This document shows, piece after piece, positions 22,554 to 32,153 of a stretch of 64,000 bases of DNA. This stretch comes from Torreya grandis (lineage: Eukaryota; Streptophyta; Pinopsida; Cupressales; Taxaceae). The notes beneath the pieces were generated by a model. It saw only the letters and a program-made list of their open reading frames with translations. It searched no databases and was not told where the DNA came from. The stretch lies in the NCBI GenBank assembly GCA_037957365.1, contig JARHVA010002685.1, positions 2,023,501 to 2,087,500 on the forward strand, written 5' to 3'. Made by a program: the position numbers and the translations under genes. Numbering within the stretch: position 1 is the first letter of the stretch; each line of letters begins with the position of its first letter.

Positions 22554-22979
22554 TTGACCACAGAGAATTTTCATGTTTATATAGATGAAAGTCTTATAGC
22601 TGACAATCCAAGTATTGATCCAAACAAGACTTCAGGAGAATTGATAGGGTGCAATATAAATAAGGAAGGATCTTCCATCTCTAATGAAGATAAATCTGAT
22701 AGGAGATCAACTTTTGATGATGCTTGGATCCTGGAATCTGATAACAACAATTCTTCCACCAATGATGGAGTTGGGATTGTGTTGACATCTTCTCAAGGAG
22801 ATATTCTTCCTTCATGCAATTTGCAATTCAGCAACACCAACAACATAGCTAGATGCGAATCTCTGTTGCTTGGATTGAAGATTGCTCAAGATGAAGAGAT
22901 CAAACTCCTTCACATCAAAGGAGATGCTAAGCTGATAGTTTGTCAAGAGTTTGGTGTGGACAATCCAATCATGTCCTAG
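22554..22979 (+). CDS. Element D archaeal-type RNase H domain
   Basis: A 141-codon open frame. Residues 1-55 are an acidic linker. From residue 58 (WILESD) the protein follows the extra RNase H found in Tat-type plant gypsy elements: first catalytic Asp (D63, where the family has FDGS), GVGIVLTSSQGD, then FSNTNNIARCESLLLGLKIA with the catalytic Glu (E102) and IKGDAKLIVCQ with the second Asp (D124). It would degrade the RNA of RNA-DNA hybrids. It follows PR directly, with no RT domain before or after it. The frame stops at 22979, but similarity-free coding-like sequence continues to about 23190. Function in this copy is unproven. Confidence 0.75.
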   Translation: MTTENFHVYIDESLIADNPSIDPNKTSGELIGCNINKEGSSISNEDKSDRRSTFDDAWILESDNNNSSTNDGVGIVLTSSQGDILPSCNLQFSNTNNIARCESLLLGLKIAQDEEIKLLHIKGDAKLIVCQEFGVDNPIMS

Positions 22980-23189
22980 ACTGAACTAGAAGAACAATCA
23001 ATTACGGTAATGAACCATGCTGCTACAAATCAAAATCAGGAAAAGGAACCCTTCACCAAGAAAGTAAGGAGTTATGGCTTTCAAATTGAAGATCAAATCC
23101 TGCCATGGGAAAAGAAGAAAGAGCCAAGAGGAAGACACATAAAATTGGTTTCCTGGTGGAGAATTCCATTCGTCTATCACCGTTTCTAA

Positions 23190-23489
23190 GGACAAAATGT
23201 CTTCTTGTTGGTTTATCAAGATAGAGCACTATTTTCACTACCTCTTAAGAAGTAGCATCTGAAACACTTCAACTCTTGAAGTATCAGATTATTACATCTG
23301 TACATATGTATATTTGTATAGTTTTTAATTTTGTTTTGTTTTGTTTGTTTCCATTTTTGATGCCTTCCATTTCCAGGTAACATGACTCCATATCCCAATG
23401 GTACACATGAAGACACTAGAGATTCTAGATTCTACTCCCTTCAATTCTTTTTTATAATTGATAGATGTTCCCCAACTAGAGCCAGCTAT
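23190..23489 (+). other. 3' untranslated part of element D
   Basis: T-rich sequence (runs of TTTTGTTTTG) leads to the 3' LTR. The 30 bases before 23490 (CCCCAACTAGAGCCAGCTAT) are not a purine tract, so the usual plus-strand primer is missing or unusual. Confidence 0.5.
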
Positions 23490-26176
23490 TGTCCCCCAAA
23501 ATATCACTCATTTTTGGGACAACATTTGAACTATTTTGGTTCCTCAGACCAAATTAATCTCTGCTCTTCTTGAAATTTGTTATAAGTATTCAATTTTTTC
23601 ATATTTCAAGCTTCTCATGAATCTATGGAATCTACAAGCTTGAATCTATAGACTCTGTAGGATTGAATCTATGGACTCTATAGGCTTGAATCTACAGACT
23701 CTGTAGGCTTGAATCTATGGACTCTGCAGGAAAGAAGCAAGCTCTCAACACTTAGATGATATCAAAGTTGGTTCAATGACAAGGCTCAACCAAAAGAGTT
23801 CATCAGAAAGATTCTAAGCAAGGATTGAACTGTTGAACCTTAAACCATTTTGGTTTAATAGGTTCAAAGGTTCAACATCAACAACAAAATTTCAACTGCT
23901 TCAAGGTTTAATGGCTTCAAAAACACTTATCAAAGAGAAGAAGGATTGAATCATTGAACCACTTTGGTTCAAAGGTTCAATGGGTTCAACAAGTTCATAG
24001 GTTCAAAGGTTTAGCCAGTGCGATGAAGATCAAAGAGCTTAGAAAGAACAAGGAAGTGATGAACTAATGGTTCAATAGATTCAAAGGCTTCTACAAGTAG
24101 GTTCAATCAAAAGAACAAGTTTTTGACACTTAGTCATTTTCAAAGAATGAATCGATTAAACTGATGAACCATTTAACCACTTTTTTTCAAAGGTTCAATG
24201 GGTTCAAGGTTCAATGGGTTTAGTGAGGCTTGTTTCAAGGAATCTTGGTTTAAGCAATCAAAGGGAATGAACCATTGAACCGTTGAACCAAAGTTGGTTC
24301 AATCGGTTGGTTCAATCGATAGGTTCAAGGGGTTGCCCCAAAGCCAAAGGATTAGATACCCTTGTAGAGGGTGGTAAACCAAGGCAAAAAACCCTTATGA
24401 AGGGAAAAAGGGGGTAAATGGACCAAAAGAAAAGACTAAAAAACAAAAGTTCCCCTGGTGGAAAGACTATGGCAAGAAACAAATTCTTTCGGACTTCTGT
24501 TAGAAGAAATTCCTTCAAAAAAAAAGTCTGAAGAATTTTAGGTAAGCTACGAGAGAAAAGCCTGAAAGAATTTTTGAAGGCCAAAGACAAAGTAGCCAAA
24601 ATAATTCTTGCAAACTTTTTATCCACAGGAAAATATTTGCAAAAAAAGTCCACGAGAAAGCTCTAAAGGACTTTGAAGACAAAAGGCCATCGAAGGACCC
24701 TAAAGGGTAGGTACCCTTGAGGAGGACTCTTGGCTGCCAAATTAAAGGACACTTTTCATAAGCTAAAGGGTCACCTTTCCTTTGAGAGGATGCAAAATAA
24801 GAAATATAAAGGAATCAAGTAGCATAAAAGGCTGAATCAAGAGAAAGGTGAAGAAAGTCCAAGGGGTGATGCACCTGAAGATGCCAAAGTCAAGAACAGT
24901 GAACTAGCCATTGGAAATTCAAACGTAGTGACAGGTGCATGAACGTCAATTTCAAGGTTCGTAAAATAGCCATTGATTTTGAAAAGCCTTAAAGAAGAGC
25001 CAAAGAACTTAGTGACCCACTAGAAGAAAGAAGCCCAAAGGCCATTTGAAGACCGCCTGAAGGGCAGATACCCTTGTGGGAGGCTCTTCCTGACCCAAAG
25101 TGGACCGTTTCTCAAAGCTTTGAAGGGTAGGTCCCCTTTGGGAAAGATCAAATGACAAACTTGAAGGAATTTTTGAGGAAAGTGACGTGCATGTGGATGT
25201 CAAAGTCGTAACAATGAAATAGCCATTGATCCTTGGAAGTTTAAGTGCGGACCCAAATGCATTCAAAGGCTTTAAGGCCAAGACCAACAAGAAGTGACTA
25301 AAGAATAGAGAATCAAATTAAATCAAGGACCTGATTTAATTAACCTAAAAAGGAGGAATGATAAGGAAGGATAAAAAACATTTGTGCATCAGATATGATC
25401 ACTAGGTGGATATTGAAAGATGTAAACATTTAATAGTGTGACCCATTTCTCTGCATTGAGAAAAGTAAATGGGTAAATGCCCCTAAATTTTAGCATGTCT
25501 TCTTAACAAAATTCAATGAAACATGATGTGTTACTATTCCCAATTCCTTGAAGAGGCTATATAAGGCACTCTCTTGTTATTATAGAAAGGATCTCTCTTT
25601 GATAATCAAAAATGAAACTCTGCCCAAATTGAAAGGCATTACTGAGACTTTGAGCTCAGATTGTTGATCATATTTTTTTATTGGAATAAGAAAGCAAGTG
25701 ACTTTTCAAACTTTGTGTTGTGATATCTTTGTGTTAAGGAAACTGTTCTTATGTCTTTTTCCTTAATATATTTTTTGTTCCTTTAATTCAATAAGCAAAA
25801 TTAGTGAAAGTAGTCAGGAAGGCATCCTGAAGCCAATTGTGGAGAGACTTTGTGCCCCCACAATTTCCTTCAGTGTGTTTTCTTTTTTTTTTCTATGTAA
25901 AGGACCTTGGGTCGACTTTGTGCCCTCATTTTCCTTCATATCTCACTCTTGGGCAATTTAGGTGGAGAATTTGTGCTACATCTCAATTTGCTGGTTACTA
26001 CGTCCTTGGTTATATTTTGTGATTACTACCAAGAGTATTCTTGTGGTTTGTTGAATAGTACTTATAAAAGAAGAGGAGTGCTTTCTGTTATTTCCCTTGA
26101 GATTCTTCCTTTCATTTGCATGCATCATCTCTGAAGAAAGAGAGATGGATGGTTTATCCTACCCTTGAGTATTATT

Positions 26177-26230
<54 letters not shown>

Positions 26231-26400
26231 GTATGTATATATATGTATAGCATATCTATAGGGAACCTCCCCTTGATGAGAGGAGAGATTAGTCCCCTTT
26301 TGATGTGGTAAACCTACACATTTGGATGACCAATCTTCCTACTTTGGATGATCAGACCTATTTTGTTTATTAGTAAGTTGATCGACAAAATATTCAACCA
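23490..26400 (+). repeat. 3' LTR of element D
   Basis: 2911 bp, starting TGTCCCCCAAAATATC and ending ATTCAACCA. It is collinear with the 5' LTR, with a larger minisatellite (5 units), the GGTTCAA array at about 23820-24320, hairpins at about 24703-24719 and 25060-25075, a TATA box at 25559, and a longer TA microsatellite at about 26180-26240. These expansions account for the extra length. Confidence 0.9.
26178..26240. repeat. TA and GTAT microsatellite in D 3' LTR
   Basis: A long TA run is followed by five GTAT units and more TA. The matching site in the 5' LTR (about 19838-19858) has only about ten TA units. Confidence 0.85.
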
Positions 26401-28170
26401 AAAAATTTTAAGGTGATGTAAAAATAAAATTTGAATAAGATTTAAATATTCATATATATAAGTAAGTTATAACGTTTGAATGTCTATAAAGTCAAAGATA
26501 ATAATCTCCAAAGTTGACTATGTGTTTGACCATGTTTTGTAAGTGACTAGAGAAGGATATTTGAGATGTTATTGATAGTATTTTTATGTTTCAAGATGAA
26601 ATATATATTTGACAGTTTTATATAATATGTTATGACCCATTTTTTGGATTTTTTATGTTTTAATAATCCATATTCAGTGTGAATAATTACTTTAAAGCTG
26701 ATTGTGTTTGTTGAATGCACTAGCAAATTGAGTGACCATGTTGTAGGAGTGAGTTAAAGGTGTTCTGAGAAAAATTGAAGAAGAAAATGATTATTTATAT
26801 GTTATATAAGTATCTAAGGTTTATTATAAAGTATTTTATATCATTATCTCCCCATGATTATATATCAAGAGTCAAAATAGCTTGACTATATTTTGACTAT
26901 GTGTGACCAGTCTGATTGGTCATTCTAAGAGTGTTGAATTGAGTGATTAGAGCCTATCTTAAAGTGTCTAAAGAACATGGAGTTTTAGATAATATCATAA
27001 ATGGTTAACCCATGTGATCTAATCATATGTAAATGGGAAATATTTGAGTATTTTCTTCAAAAGTTTGAGACTATGTTTTATGTATATGAATATTTGAAGA
27101 GTAAGGAGACCTATTTGGTACGTTCAAGTGTTGAGTTCTAAGTGGAATTCACCCATGAGGGAGTTATAAAAGGTTTTATTAGATATATGTTTAATTTTTT
27201 TAATATTTGGTATAAGTTTAAGTTTTTCCAAGGATTTGAAGTTGTAACATATGAGTATGATGGCCTAATTATTTTAGGTCTCACTAAGACCTAATGGTGG
27301 TTTAGGGATAATGAGGTATTAAATGACCTAAGGAGTTTGTGTTTCTTAAATGTAACCTATATGATGGCCTATTTTAAAGGTATAAAAATTATTTTAATCA
27401 TATTATCTGACCAAGATGGGTTATGTCTAGAGAGTGGTATGAAAATAAGGCATTATTGACCTATTTGTGTAAGCTGAGTATGTGTGTTGATTTAAGTAAA
27501 GGAGAGAACCTTTGAAAGAGAAGGTATATGTCATTGATGACAAAAAAAGAGTGAATATGATCATTCATTATTTTATAATTAAGTTTATGAAGTAGGAAAC
27601 ACAATTCATTAGACCTAATGAGCCTAGAAGAGGTAGTTTGAGCAAGTTAATCTTAGAGGTAGCTTGAGAGAGATTGGAGGTAAAGAGTGTAGAAAAAGGT
27701 GGTCATCATTAGTTAAATGTTATAAATATGTATTTAATATTATCTATTAAATTTATCTAAGTGGTTTCTTAGTTTCCTATGGGGTTGTTCCATCCTTGAA
27801 AGATAAATCTTATTAAAGGTTTAGTTGTTGTGGGTGCTTAACTAGACATGCTCAGTAGCTCCTTGTGGGATTGGTGTTCACTAAATTAATGGATGGATGT
27901 TCCTTTATCAATTGGTGATTGTATAAGTTTATATATTATTATTATATGACTATATCTCATCTTTTAGGGTTCATTGGGTTTTATCCCCAAAGAGAGTTTT
28001 CGAGATATATCATGTGTAAAGTTCTTGATCTTGCTATATCTTCCTTGTTCATTACAATGGTTAATTTTTATACATCACGATTGTATGTGTTTAATAATTC
28101 ATATTTTGGAATTGGATTTGATTATATTTCATCACTAATTCACCCCCTCTTAGTGATTTCACCTCTAACA
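26401..28170 (+). repeat. 3' LTR of element C, right part
   Basis: It resumes the match to C's 5' LTR at AATTTTAAGGTGATGTAAAA (26404; 5' LTR about 11787) and runs to CCTCTAACA at 28170, followed by the target duplication TTCAT. Confidence 0.85.
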
Positions 28171-28175
28171 TTCAT

Positions 28176-28820
28176 AAGTATTTTATTTTGATTAGCATGC
28201 CCTCTAATGTGAAAGCTAGGGTGACATATTATCAGCTAGTTAGAGTGGATACCTTACAGTGGAATAATATTTATTCTTTAGAGGGATACCAACTAATGAA
28301 ACTTACCTAAGAAATATTTTAGAGATAATTCTAGAAAATTTACTTAAGTTCCAATTAAAATGAACATTAGATAACTAATTTTCAGATACTAAATCAAGAA
28401 AGTAAGATTGTTTCCAAGTATGAAATTAAGTTTTTGAATATATTACATCACGTGAATTATATGCATGATGAAGAAACAAAAGTAGAAAAATTTACATTGG
28501 GTTTGAAAGAGATATTCATGCATGACATCAATATTTACAACAAAAAAACCTTAGTATCTCCCATTATTTATGGTTATAGAGAAAAAGAGAAAGAAAAGTC
28601 TTGATAAAAAGTGAGACAAGATTTTAAGATGAGTAAGTAATAACCTAGGGTTAAGAATATTTCTACCTCACCTACATTTTTTAAGGAATCTGATCAAAAT
28701 CACAAATTTAAAATGATTACTAGTGGCACAAATAATTATTTTTAAATTTTTGGAATGTGGTTATAACCATTATTAATAAGATTATCCCAAGCTAAAACTT
28801 AGATAATAAACTAATCAATG
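28176..28820 (+). pseudogene. Element B gag, C-terminal part with zinc knuckle
   Basis: The gag frame resumes after element C with MPSNVKARVTYYQLVRVDTL, then SKYEIKFLNILHHVNYMHDE and KFTLGLKEIF, which follow the chromovirus capsid pattern (EY...F..L...Y...E..KV..F..GL). A decayed zinc knuckle lies at about 28748-28793 (ECGYNHY, two stops, DYPKLK). Frameshifts and stops are frequent. It would be the capsid and nucleocapsid part of Gag. Confidence 0.65.
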
Positions 28821-28979
28821 AGTGTATGCAGTTGTGGATAATTAGAATGTTGATTTTCAAGACACCCTAAAAAACATAGGTACTATAAGTAGTTTTTATA
28901 TATCTATTATAATTAATTATAGTTTAATATATTTTTTCATTTCCACTATTATTGTAAATAAATATAAAATAAAACCTAT

Positions 28980-29165
28980 TTAGATAAGATAATTTTCGAA
29001 GGTCAAGTTCTATACTGGTAAGAGAGTGTCAATTTGGGAGTGTTTAGAGTAATTTGATCTTGACTTAGGTATTTTTAGGACAAATTAAAATATGTTTTTA
29101 AAACCTTTTGGGTCTTATTATCTTATTTTGGGAATGGACTAGTTATAACAACACCAAGCAATCCT
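28980..29165 (+). pseudogene. Element B protease remnant (end)
   Basis: Only the C-terminal signature is readable: LILGMD, stop, L (about 29122-29145) followed by QHQAI, matching the ILGMDWL...HHA end of chromovirus PR. The active-site DTGA/DSGA loop cannot be recognised upstream. Confidence 0.5.
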
Positions 29166-29389
29166 TTGTTTTTGAAAAAAGGTGTAGTGCATTGATGACT
29201 TTGGAAAGCTTGTAGAAATACAAGGCATATAAATTTCTAGATAATGTAAATTAATATCAACTATGAAGCTAAAAAAGTATATAAAAAATGGTTATAATTT
29301 ATATGCATTCCAAATTTAAGAGAGGATAAATAACCATCCTACCAATATTTCCCTTTTGTGAAGGAGATTTTTTATTTTTCTTAAAAACC

Positions 29390-30230
29390 TGACCGATCTT
29401 CCATATAAGCCTAAGATTTAATTTTCCATCGATATTATGCCAAGAGATGCTCCTACATCTAAGGATCCTTATTAGATGAATGTGTCTAATTTGAAGGAAT
29501 TAAAATTTTAGATGATGGAATCATTAGGCCAAGTGTGTCTCCTTAGGGTGATCTAGTTGTCTTTGTAAATAATAAGGATGAAACTCTTAGGATATGTTGT
29601 GTTACCACATGATTAATAAGGTAACAATGAAAATCATTATATCTTTCCAAGGATTAACAATTTGTTTGATCAGATGAAAATGGAAATAATATTCTCTAAG
29701 TTTATTCAAAAGTAGGATACCATAATTTCAGAATCAAGGAATAAGTTGTTTATAAAACAACTTTTTGAACTTGGTATGATCATTACAAGTTTAATGTTAT
29801 TATTTTTGGCCTAAGAAATGCACTAAATACATTTATAAACTTGATGAATAGCTTATTCATGGATTACTTCGATAAATTTTTACTTTTTTTCTTAGATAAC
29901 ATTCTTATCTATTATAAAAATGAGACTTAACATGAATAACACTTAAGGTTAGTCTTGCAATGTCTAAGACAACATAAGTTGTATACAAAACTTTCCAAAT
30001 GTTTTTTATATCATTCTAAAATTCATTACTTGGGGCACATCATTTCTAAGGATGGAATTGTTATGGACCCAACAAAGATAAAATATATTCAAGAATGGCC
30101 TACCCTTACTAATGTGCATGAAGTATGTATTTTTATGGGTTTGTCTGGTTATTACTAAATTTTTTTTGAATTTTTTTCTAGCATATCCAATCCTATTAAT
30201 TGTTTTTAATACAAGGGTAAAATATTTGTA
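29390..30230 (+). pseudogene. Element B reverse transcriptase remnant
   Basis: RT blocks appear in order across frame changes: FSIDIMPRDAP (about 29430), DDGIIRPSVSP (about 29514), VFVNNKDETLRICC, VTMKNHYIFPRINNLFDQ (about 29627), HYKFNVIIFGLRNALNTFINLM (about 29785), the catalytic box FLDN at 29889-29900 followed by ILIYYKNE, then an open frame 29955-30158 with KLYTKLSKCF, YLGHIISKDGI and FMGLSGYY. The usual Y/F-x-D-D is F-L-D-N, so the second catalytic Asp is lost. It would synthesise cDNA in the particle. Confidence 0.8.
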
Positions 30231-30284
30231 TGGACTCCCTAATGTGAAGAGGATTTCAATAAGATTAAAATGATATTAACCAAC

Positions 30285-30545
30285 ACCTATACTTGTTATT
30301 CTAGATTATAATGGTAACTTTGAGAACTTGGTTAATGCTTCTAAGGAAGGATATGGTATCATTTTGACTCAAGATGGAAAAATTGTGGCTTATGAGTCAC
30401 AAAAGATTATAGAACATGAAAATAATTATCCTATGTATGAGATTAAACTTGTTATTAGAGTTCATGCTCTAAATTAATGGAAGCATTTCTTGTTGAGTAA
30501 TAATTTTAACATGAAGTTTGATCACTATAGCATGGAACCCTAATA
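30285..30545 (+). pseudogene. Element B RNase H remnant
   Basis: A long readable frame: PILVILDYNGNFENLVNASK, EGYGIILTQDGKIVAYESQK, then HENNYPMYEIKLVIRVHAL, a stop, WKHFLLSNNF and FDHYSM. This is the standard gypsy RNase H layout (D-AS-GIGAVL-Q...E-NYP..E-EL..V..L..WR.YL......TDH.SL). The first catalytic Asp (normally in CDAS) is Asn here. Confidence 0.75.
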
Positions 30546-30699
30546 TTCCCGTGATGATTTAAATACATGCCAATGTAGGTGGATGTGATTTGTAAGAAAT
30601 CATGACATGGAAATTCTTATGTTAAAGGAAACTAAAATCATGTTATTGATTCACTCAACTGATGCACATACCTTATTGCCTTGTCTATGTTACAGTTTC

Positions 30700-31620
30700 A
30701 TAAATTTTATGTTAAAATAACAATTTTATGATGAATTCTATCATGAGGTAAGAGAAGATTTGGCTGATGAGCCTAATGAAAATGAGATTGTTAACTTCTC
30801 TATTGAAACAAATGTCATTGTAAGGCATAAAAATTTAATTTATGCACTAAAATCCATATACTTTTTAATTTTATTGATGGAATAAGTGCATACATCATCT
30901 CATTTTTTTTATCCCAATGTCACAAAAAATGACACATGAGTTGAAAAGGAATTACATTTAGCCTGGTATGAATCATAATGTTGTTGATTTTGTAGGAAAG
31001 CGCTTAGAATGCCAATTTATGAATGTTAAACATTTCTTCCCTAGATGTTTGTTGTACCATCATATTAAACCAAGGTGTAAATGGGTCTTAATCTCACTTG
31101 ATTTCATTTCTAGGCTACCTAACTCACATAGAAATCATGATGCTATTTTGGTGGTAATTGGTAAATTTACCAAGTTTGATCACTTCATTTATATAAATTT
31201 TATTGGTGATGTTTATGTGCTTACAAAACATTTTGTAAAATAAGTGGTTTAGTTGCATGGCATGTTGTAATTGATTATCTAAGATAGAGATAAACTATTT
31301 ACTTCAAGGTTATGGTGAACTTTGAATTCAACATTTGGAACTTGATTAAATTTCAATTTTTTATACCACCTAGAAATAGATGGTCAAACTAAAAAGCTTA
31401 ACCAAGTGGTTGATGACATGTTGACAATGTATAAAAAAACCAAGTGGGAATATTAACTTTATTTAGTTGAGTTTGCTTATAATAGCTCATACCATTCTCT
31501 AATAAAAATGGCTCCTTTTGAATCTATGTATGGGCATAAATGTATATTCCCACTTGGATGGGAAAATATGGAAAATAGATTTGTTTCTAGCTTTGATGTA
31601 TTACAAGAGTATTATAAATA
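30700..31620 (+). pseudogene. Element B integrase remnant
   Basis: The open frame 30968-31243 covers the end of the zinc-binding domain and start of the catalytic core: MNHNVVDFVGKRLECQ, KWVLISLDFISRLPNS with the first catalytic Asp, then AILVVIGKFTKFDHFI. Further on, in other frames, come DRDKLFTS (second Asp), GQTKKLNQVVDDMLTMY (catalytic Glu replaced by Lys) and LVEFAYNSSYHSLIKMAPFE. This is the chromovirus integrase order. It would insert cDNA into the genome. The zinc finger upstream is poorly preserved. Confidence 0.75.
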
Positions 31621-31819
31621 AATTGATTCAATACACTAAAATATAAGTCACTTCTGATCAATAAAAGAGCTATGCTAATTTAAAAATTAACACATGATTT
31701 TAATAATGGTGATAATTTTTCCTACATGTTTGATCAAATAAAAGCTTAATCAAGTTCATAAAGACTTATAAGGTAGATCCATGCTTTTTTAGACCATTCG
31801 ATATTGTGTAATAAATAAG

Positions 31820-32100
31820 TCATGTTGCCTATCAGGTGGCCCTTCTTCCTTATTTGTCTAAGATTCATGACATTTTACATGTTGATTTATTAATAAAATA
31901 CATATATAATTCTTCTCATATATTATAAAATAAAAATATTCAAGTTATAGAAGAGGAAGAGATGTAGTTGGAGCATATGAGGATATAGACAATCAGAACA
32001 TTAAGTTGTAAAATATAGATATTCAATAAGTATTAGTCCAATGGGATTCACTAAGTGAAAGAAGTGCTACTTGGGAAGATGAACATATTTTTAAGTAGCA
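31820..32100 (+). pseudogene. Element B integrase tail and chromodomain remnant
   Basis: VAYQVALLPYLSKIHDILHVDLL (about 31829) matches the segment just before the chromodomain in Tekay-type chromoviruses. The following frame-shifted pieces (EHMRI, TIRTLSCK, then SERSATWEDE at about 32060, where EATWE is usual) match a chromodomain. This module is thought to steer integration toward heterochromatin histone marks. Confidence 0.65.
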
Positions 32101-32143
32101 TTATCCATTGTTTTTTATTTATTCACCTAGATATCTCCTCAAT

Positions 32144-32153
32144 AAGAGGGGGA
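32144..32153 (+). other. Polypurine tract of element B
   Basis: AAGAGGGGGA stands directly before the inferred start of the 3' LTR (TAAATTCATAAG, probably from TG). Confidence 0.65.

Larger units (their letters stand above)
17222..26400 (+). mobile_element. Element D: non-autonomous Ty3/gypsy (gag, PR, archaeal-type RNase H), inserted in C's 3' LTR
   Basis: LTRs are 17222-19993 and 23490-26400, starting TGTTTTCCCCC or TGTCCCCC and ending ATTCAACCA. The insertion interrupts C's 3' LTR at an A/T run (AAATT before, AAAAATTTT after), so the duplication cannot be fixed exactly. The 3.5-kb interior has a TGGCGACTCC primer site, gag, PR and an RNase H, with nothing for RT or integrase. LTR copies differ by roughly 5-10% in sampled segments (by eye), younger than C. 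Its domain content suggests a truncated relative of elements E and F. Confidence 0.85.
10712..28170 (+). mobile_element. Element C: long-LTR, gag-only element (LARD-like, probably copia-related), inserted in B's gag
   Basis: LTR copies are 10712-13554 and 16148-17221 plus 26401-28170 (the second interrupted by element D). They are 2843 and about 2840 bp once D is removed. The exact 5-bp duplication TTCAT flanks it at 10707-10711 and 28171-28175. It has a tRNA-iMet-type primer site and a copia-style purine tract AAAAGGGGAGAT. The internal part (13555-16147) holds a gag with coiled coil and zinc knuckles but no recognisable PR, RT or integrase. LTRs differ at roughly 15% of bases in a sampled segment, so it is younger than B. 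Confidence 0.85.

Noticed and set aside
27919..28191. 90-codon hydrophobic open frame
   Set aside because: It lies at the end of C's 3' LTR and crosses the LTR/host junction and target duplication, so it is chance.
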